In this document: piece by piece, positions 4,274 through 5,874 of the stretch
Layout: the number at the start of each line of letters is the position of its first letter
Numbering within the stretch: position 1 is the stretch's first letter
DNA from: Planctomycetota bacterium
Lineage (GTDB): Bacteria; Planctomycetota; Phycisphaerae; Sedimentisphaerales; SG8-4
Direction: 5' to 3'
Length of the DNA: 5,874 nt
Assembly: GCA_030607345.1 (NCBI GenBank)
Contig: JAUWKC010000122.1
Span: forward strand, 1-5,874
The notes under the pieces: generated by a model
The model's database searches: none
The model's input: only the letters and a program-made list of their open reading frames with translations
What the model was told of the DNA's origin: nothing
Program-made: the position numbers and the translations under genes

Positions 4274-5874
4274 TCAGCGCTGTTCGTTGCGGCGCTTGAA
4301 CTGTTCAAGGGCCGGCTGCATCTGCCTTGTTTTTTCCTCGGTCATCTCCTGCATATCCTGCTGACTGGTCATAATGTGTGGTGTTATGAATATAAGCAGG
4401 TTCGTTTTCTGCACTTTATCCCTCTGAAATCTAAACAGTCCGCCCAGAAGCGGGATGTCCGAAAGAAGCGGGATTCTTTTATCGACGGTGACTATGTCGT
4501 CACGTATAAGACCGCCTATCACCACGGTTGAGCCGCTCTCGAGAGTGACAACAGTTTCGGCCTGGCGTTTGGCTGTTGTAGGTGTATCAAGCGATGAGGT
4601 CGTGACGGTCTCTATAAGCTTGGTGAACTCGGTACTGACTTCGAGTCTGACGCGTCCGCCCTGGCTGACGTGCGGTGTAATCTCAAGAGTAATGCCCACA
4701 TCTCTGTATTCGAATGTTTTTATTACCGTTGGCGTGCTGGGGTCTGTTTCTGTAATCCTCGAGTCGGTCACGAACGGCCGGTTTTCTCCGACCATTATCT
4801 TTGCCTTATGATGGTTGGAAGTGAGAATATGCGGTGTTGACAGGATATTGACGCCCGACGCTTTCTCGAGGGCGTGCAGAATTGGCCCGATGGTTGTTGT
4901 GGAATTGTTTTTGGTCCACGCTCCGATGCTCAAGCCCTCGAGGTCCCCGCTGAGATAATCGAGCCGCGGTCCGAAATTTGTTCCTCCGAAGAAGCGTACA
5001 CTGCCTGCCACGGCCTGGTCAAGGGTGGCCCAATCGATGCCTATTTCTTTCAGGCTGTCTTCGCCGACCTCTATAATGAGCATCTCAACCAGGACCTGCT
5101 CGCGAACTATGTCGAGTTTTTGGATTATTTCCGATATGACCTCAAAATCCTGGGCTGAGGCGGCGATTATAAGTGCGTTGGTACCCTCGTCAGCGGTGAC
5201 CTGGATCTGCTGAGTGGCATCGAGGGCGCCTGCGATTCGCAGATTTGTAAGGGCGCCCGTCAGTGAGTCGGCTGTTTCTTTTGCAGGCGCGTTTTTGAGG
5301 TAAACAACATGGACGTTGTTCGTGGCGTGAGACCTTTGAATGTCAAGCTGCTTGGCTAATTTAACAATGACCTCGGTATCCTGGGTCGTGGCGATGACAA
5401 TGAGAGAATTCGTTCGCAAATCCGGCATGATTTTGATGCCGCTGTCAACCTGATTCATGCTCAGTGTGCCTGTGCCGCGTGACAGGGCCGGCCTGTTTTT
5501 CTTCATTATGCCGGCTATCTGCTCGCTGAGCACTTCGGCCGAAGCGTGTTCGAGTGCGATTACGGTTACCTGCTCTTTGGAGCCGGGCACGTCGAGCTGT
5601 TGAATAATCTCTGCAATATGGCGAATATTCGAAGAGGTGTCAGTAATCAGAATCGAATTTGTTCTCGGGTATGTTGCCATGTGCGCACCCGGCGCCAGAG
5701 AAGACCTGATGATTTGGCTTATGTCCGTTGCCTTGGCATATCTCAAAGGAATAATCTGTGTAACAAGGGTATCGCTTACGGGGATTTGCTCAGGGTCGCT
5801 GCCTACCTGCACCCGGAGGTTACGGCTGGTTGCTTTGGCTCTCGGCACTATCTTTACAAGGTCCGGGCCCGGCA
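4274..5874 (-). CDS. gspD: Type II secretion system secretin GspD (5' end cut by window edge)
   Basis: Outer-membrane channel of the T2SS, through which folded exoproteins leave the periplasm. The frame stays open to the right edge, so the signal peptide and most of the N0 domain are missing and 532 residues are visible. A GTG at 5848 could be read as a start, but in-frame residues before it (PGPDLVKIVP) continue the typical end of N0, so it is internal. Numbering from that GTG: N1 at about 30-87 (opening TLVTQIIPLRYA, a secretin hallmark), N2 at 93-170, N3 at 178-248, and the secretin barrel at about 250-492. The barrel contains VNILSTPHILTSNHHKAKI followed by VGENRPFV (gate region) and the C-terminal signature VVIGGLIRD...IPLLSDIPLLGGLF...LLIFITPHI. 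The usual (L)GDIP is LSDIP here. N3 lacks the long Gly/Ser loop of some secretins. A charged tail of about 32 residues follows the barrel. It is the first visible gene of the operon and ends 40 nt before gspE. The PilQ and T3SS secretins are less likely, given three N-domains and the gspEFG context. Confidence 0.96.
   Translation of the reverse strand, partial: PGPDLVKIVPRAKATSRNLRVQVGSDPEQIPVSDTLVTQIIPLRYAKATDISQIIRSSLAPGAHMATYPRTNSILITDTSSNIRHIAEIIQQLDVPGSKEQVTVIALEHASAEVLSEQIAGIMKKNRPALSRGTGTLSMNQVDSGIKIMPDLRTNSLIVIATTQDTEVIVKLAKQLDIQRSHATNNVHVVYLKNAPAKETADSLTGALTNLRIAGALDATQQIQVTADEGTNALIIAASAQDFEVISEIIQKLDIVREQVLVEMLIIEVGEDSLKEIGIDWATLDQAVAGSVRFFGGTNFGPRLDYLSGDLEGLSIGAWTKNNSTTTIGPILHALEKASGVNILSTPHILTSNHHKAKIMVGENRPFVTDSRITETDPSTPTVIKTFEYRDVGITLEITPHVSQGGRVRLEVSTEFTKLIETVTTSSLDTPTTAKRQAETVVTLESGSTVVIGGLIRDDIVTVDKRIPLLSDIPLLGGLFRFQRDKVQKTNLLIFITPHIMTSQQDMQEMTEEKTRQMQPALEQFKRRNEQR

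Larger units (their letters stand above)
1..5874 (-). other. Type II secretion operon, D-E-F-G-I-J order
   Basis: Six consecutive same-strand genes are separated by 40 nt, 7 nt, a 1-nt overlap (or 11 nt if gspG starts at 1440), 35 nt, and a 4-nt overlap. No terminator-like hairpin followed by a T-run was found between them, and all products belong to one machine. A single polycistronic transcript is the simplest reading. The promoter must lie upstream of gspD, beyond the right edge, and the operon continues past the left edge. Confidence 0.88.

Noticed and set aside
5846..5848. GTG at 5848 as the true start of gspD
   Set aside because: The frame continues upstream to the window edge with residues typical of the end of the N0 domain, and a signal peptide is absent from this point. 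The gene is cut by the window instead.
1..5874. Novel defence, mobile or RNA-based system
   Set aside because: Every stretch is accounted for by T2SS genes. No direct-repeat array, transposase, integrase, tRNA, rRNA or structured non-coding region was found on either strand.

Overview
The window holds one contiguous, tightly packed minus-strand operon for the core of a type II secretion system (T2SS). No recognisable gene lies on the plus strand. Reading in the direction of transcription (high to low coordinates), the order is secretin GspD (5' end outside the window), ATPase GspE, inner-membrane platform protein GspF, major pseudopilin GspG, a GspI-like minor pseudopilin, and a GspJ-like minor pseudopilin that runs off the left edge. 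Both edges cut genes, so the operon continues in both directions. By family convention, GspC-like genes may lie upstream, and GspK/L/M-type genes or a prepilin peptidase may lie downstream; none of these can be seen here.

Layout: gspD 5874-4274 (partial), 40 nt gap, gspE 4233-2629, 7 nt gap, gspF 2621-1452, a TAATG junction into gspG (start at 1440 or 1452, end 967), 35 nt gap, gspI-like 931-530, a 4-nt ATGA overlap, gspJ-like 533-1 (partial). More than 98 percent of the window is coding. No internal promoter, terminator, RNA gene, mobile element or CRISPR array was seen.

How the parts work together: GspE hydrolyses ATP at the cytoplasmic face and acts on the inner-membrane platform (GspF). 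This adds GspG subunits to a periplasmic pseudopilus. The pseudopilus tip is made from minor pseudopilins such as GspI and GspJ. The pseudopilus pushes folded exoproteins through the GspD channel in the outer membrane. The organism is therefore diderm. The moderate GC content, the divergent pseudopilins, the absence of a gspH between gspG and gspI, and the atypical GspF N-terminus point away from the classical gammaproteobacterial systems. A member of the PVC group (for example Planctomycetota/Phycisphaerae) is my guess from overall sequence style; this is inference only.

The system itself is a known machine. The points worth a second look are departures from the canonical layout: no gspH, an Ala instead of Gly at the GspI prepilin cleavage site, a shortened GspF N-terminus with a degraded second GE motif, ambiguous gspG starts that change its leader length, and a low-complexity Pro/Ala/Thr/Ser segment with a small pentanucleotide repeat in gspJ.
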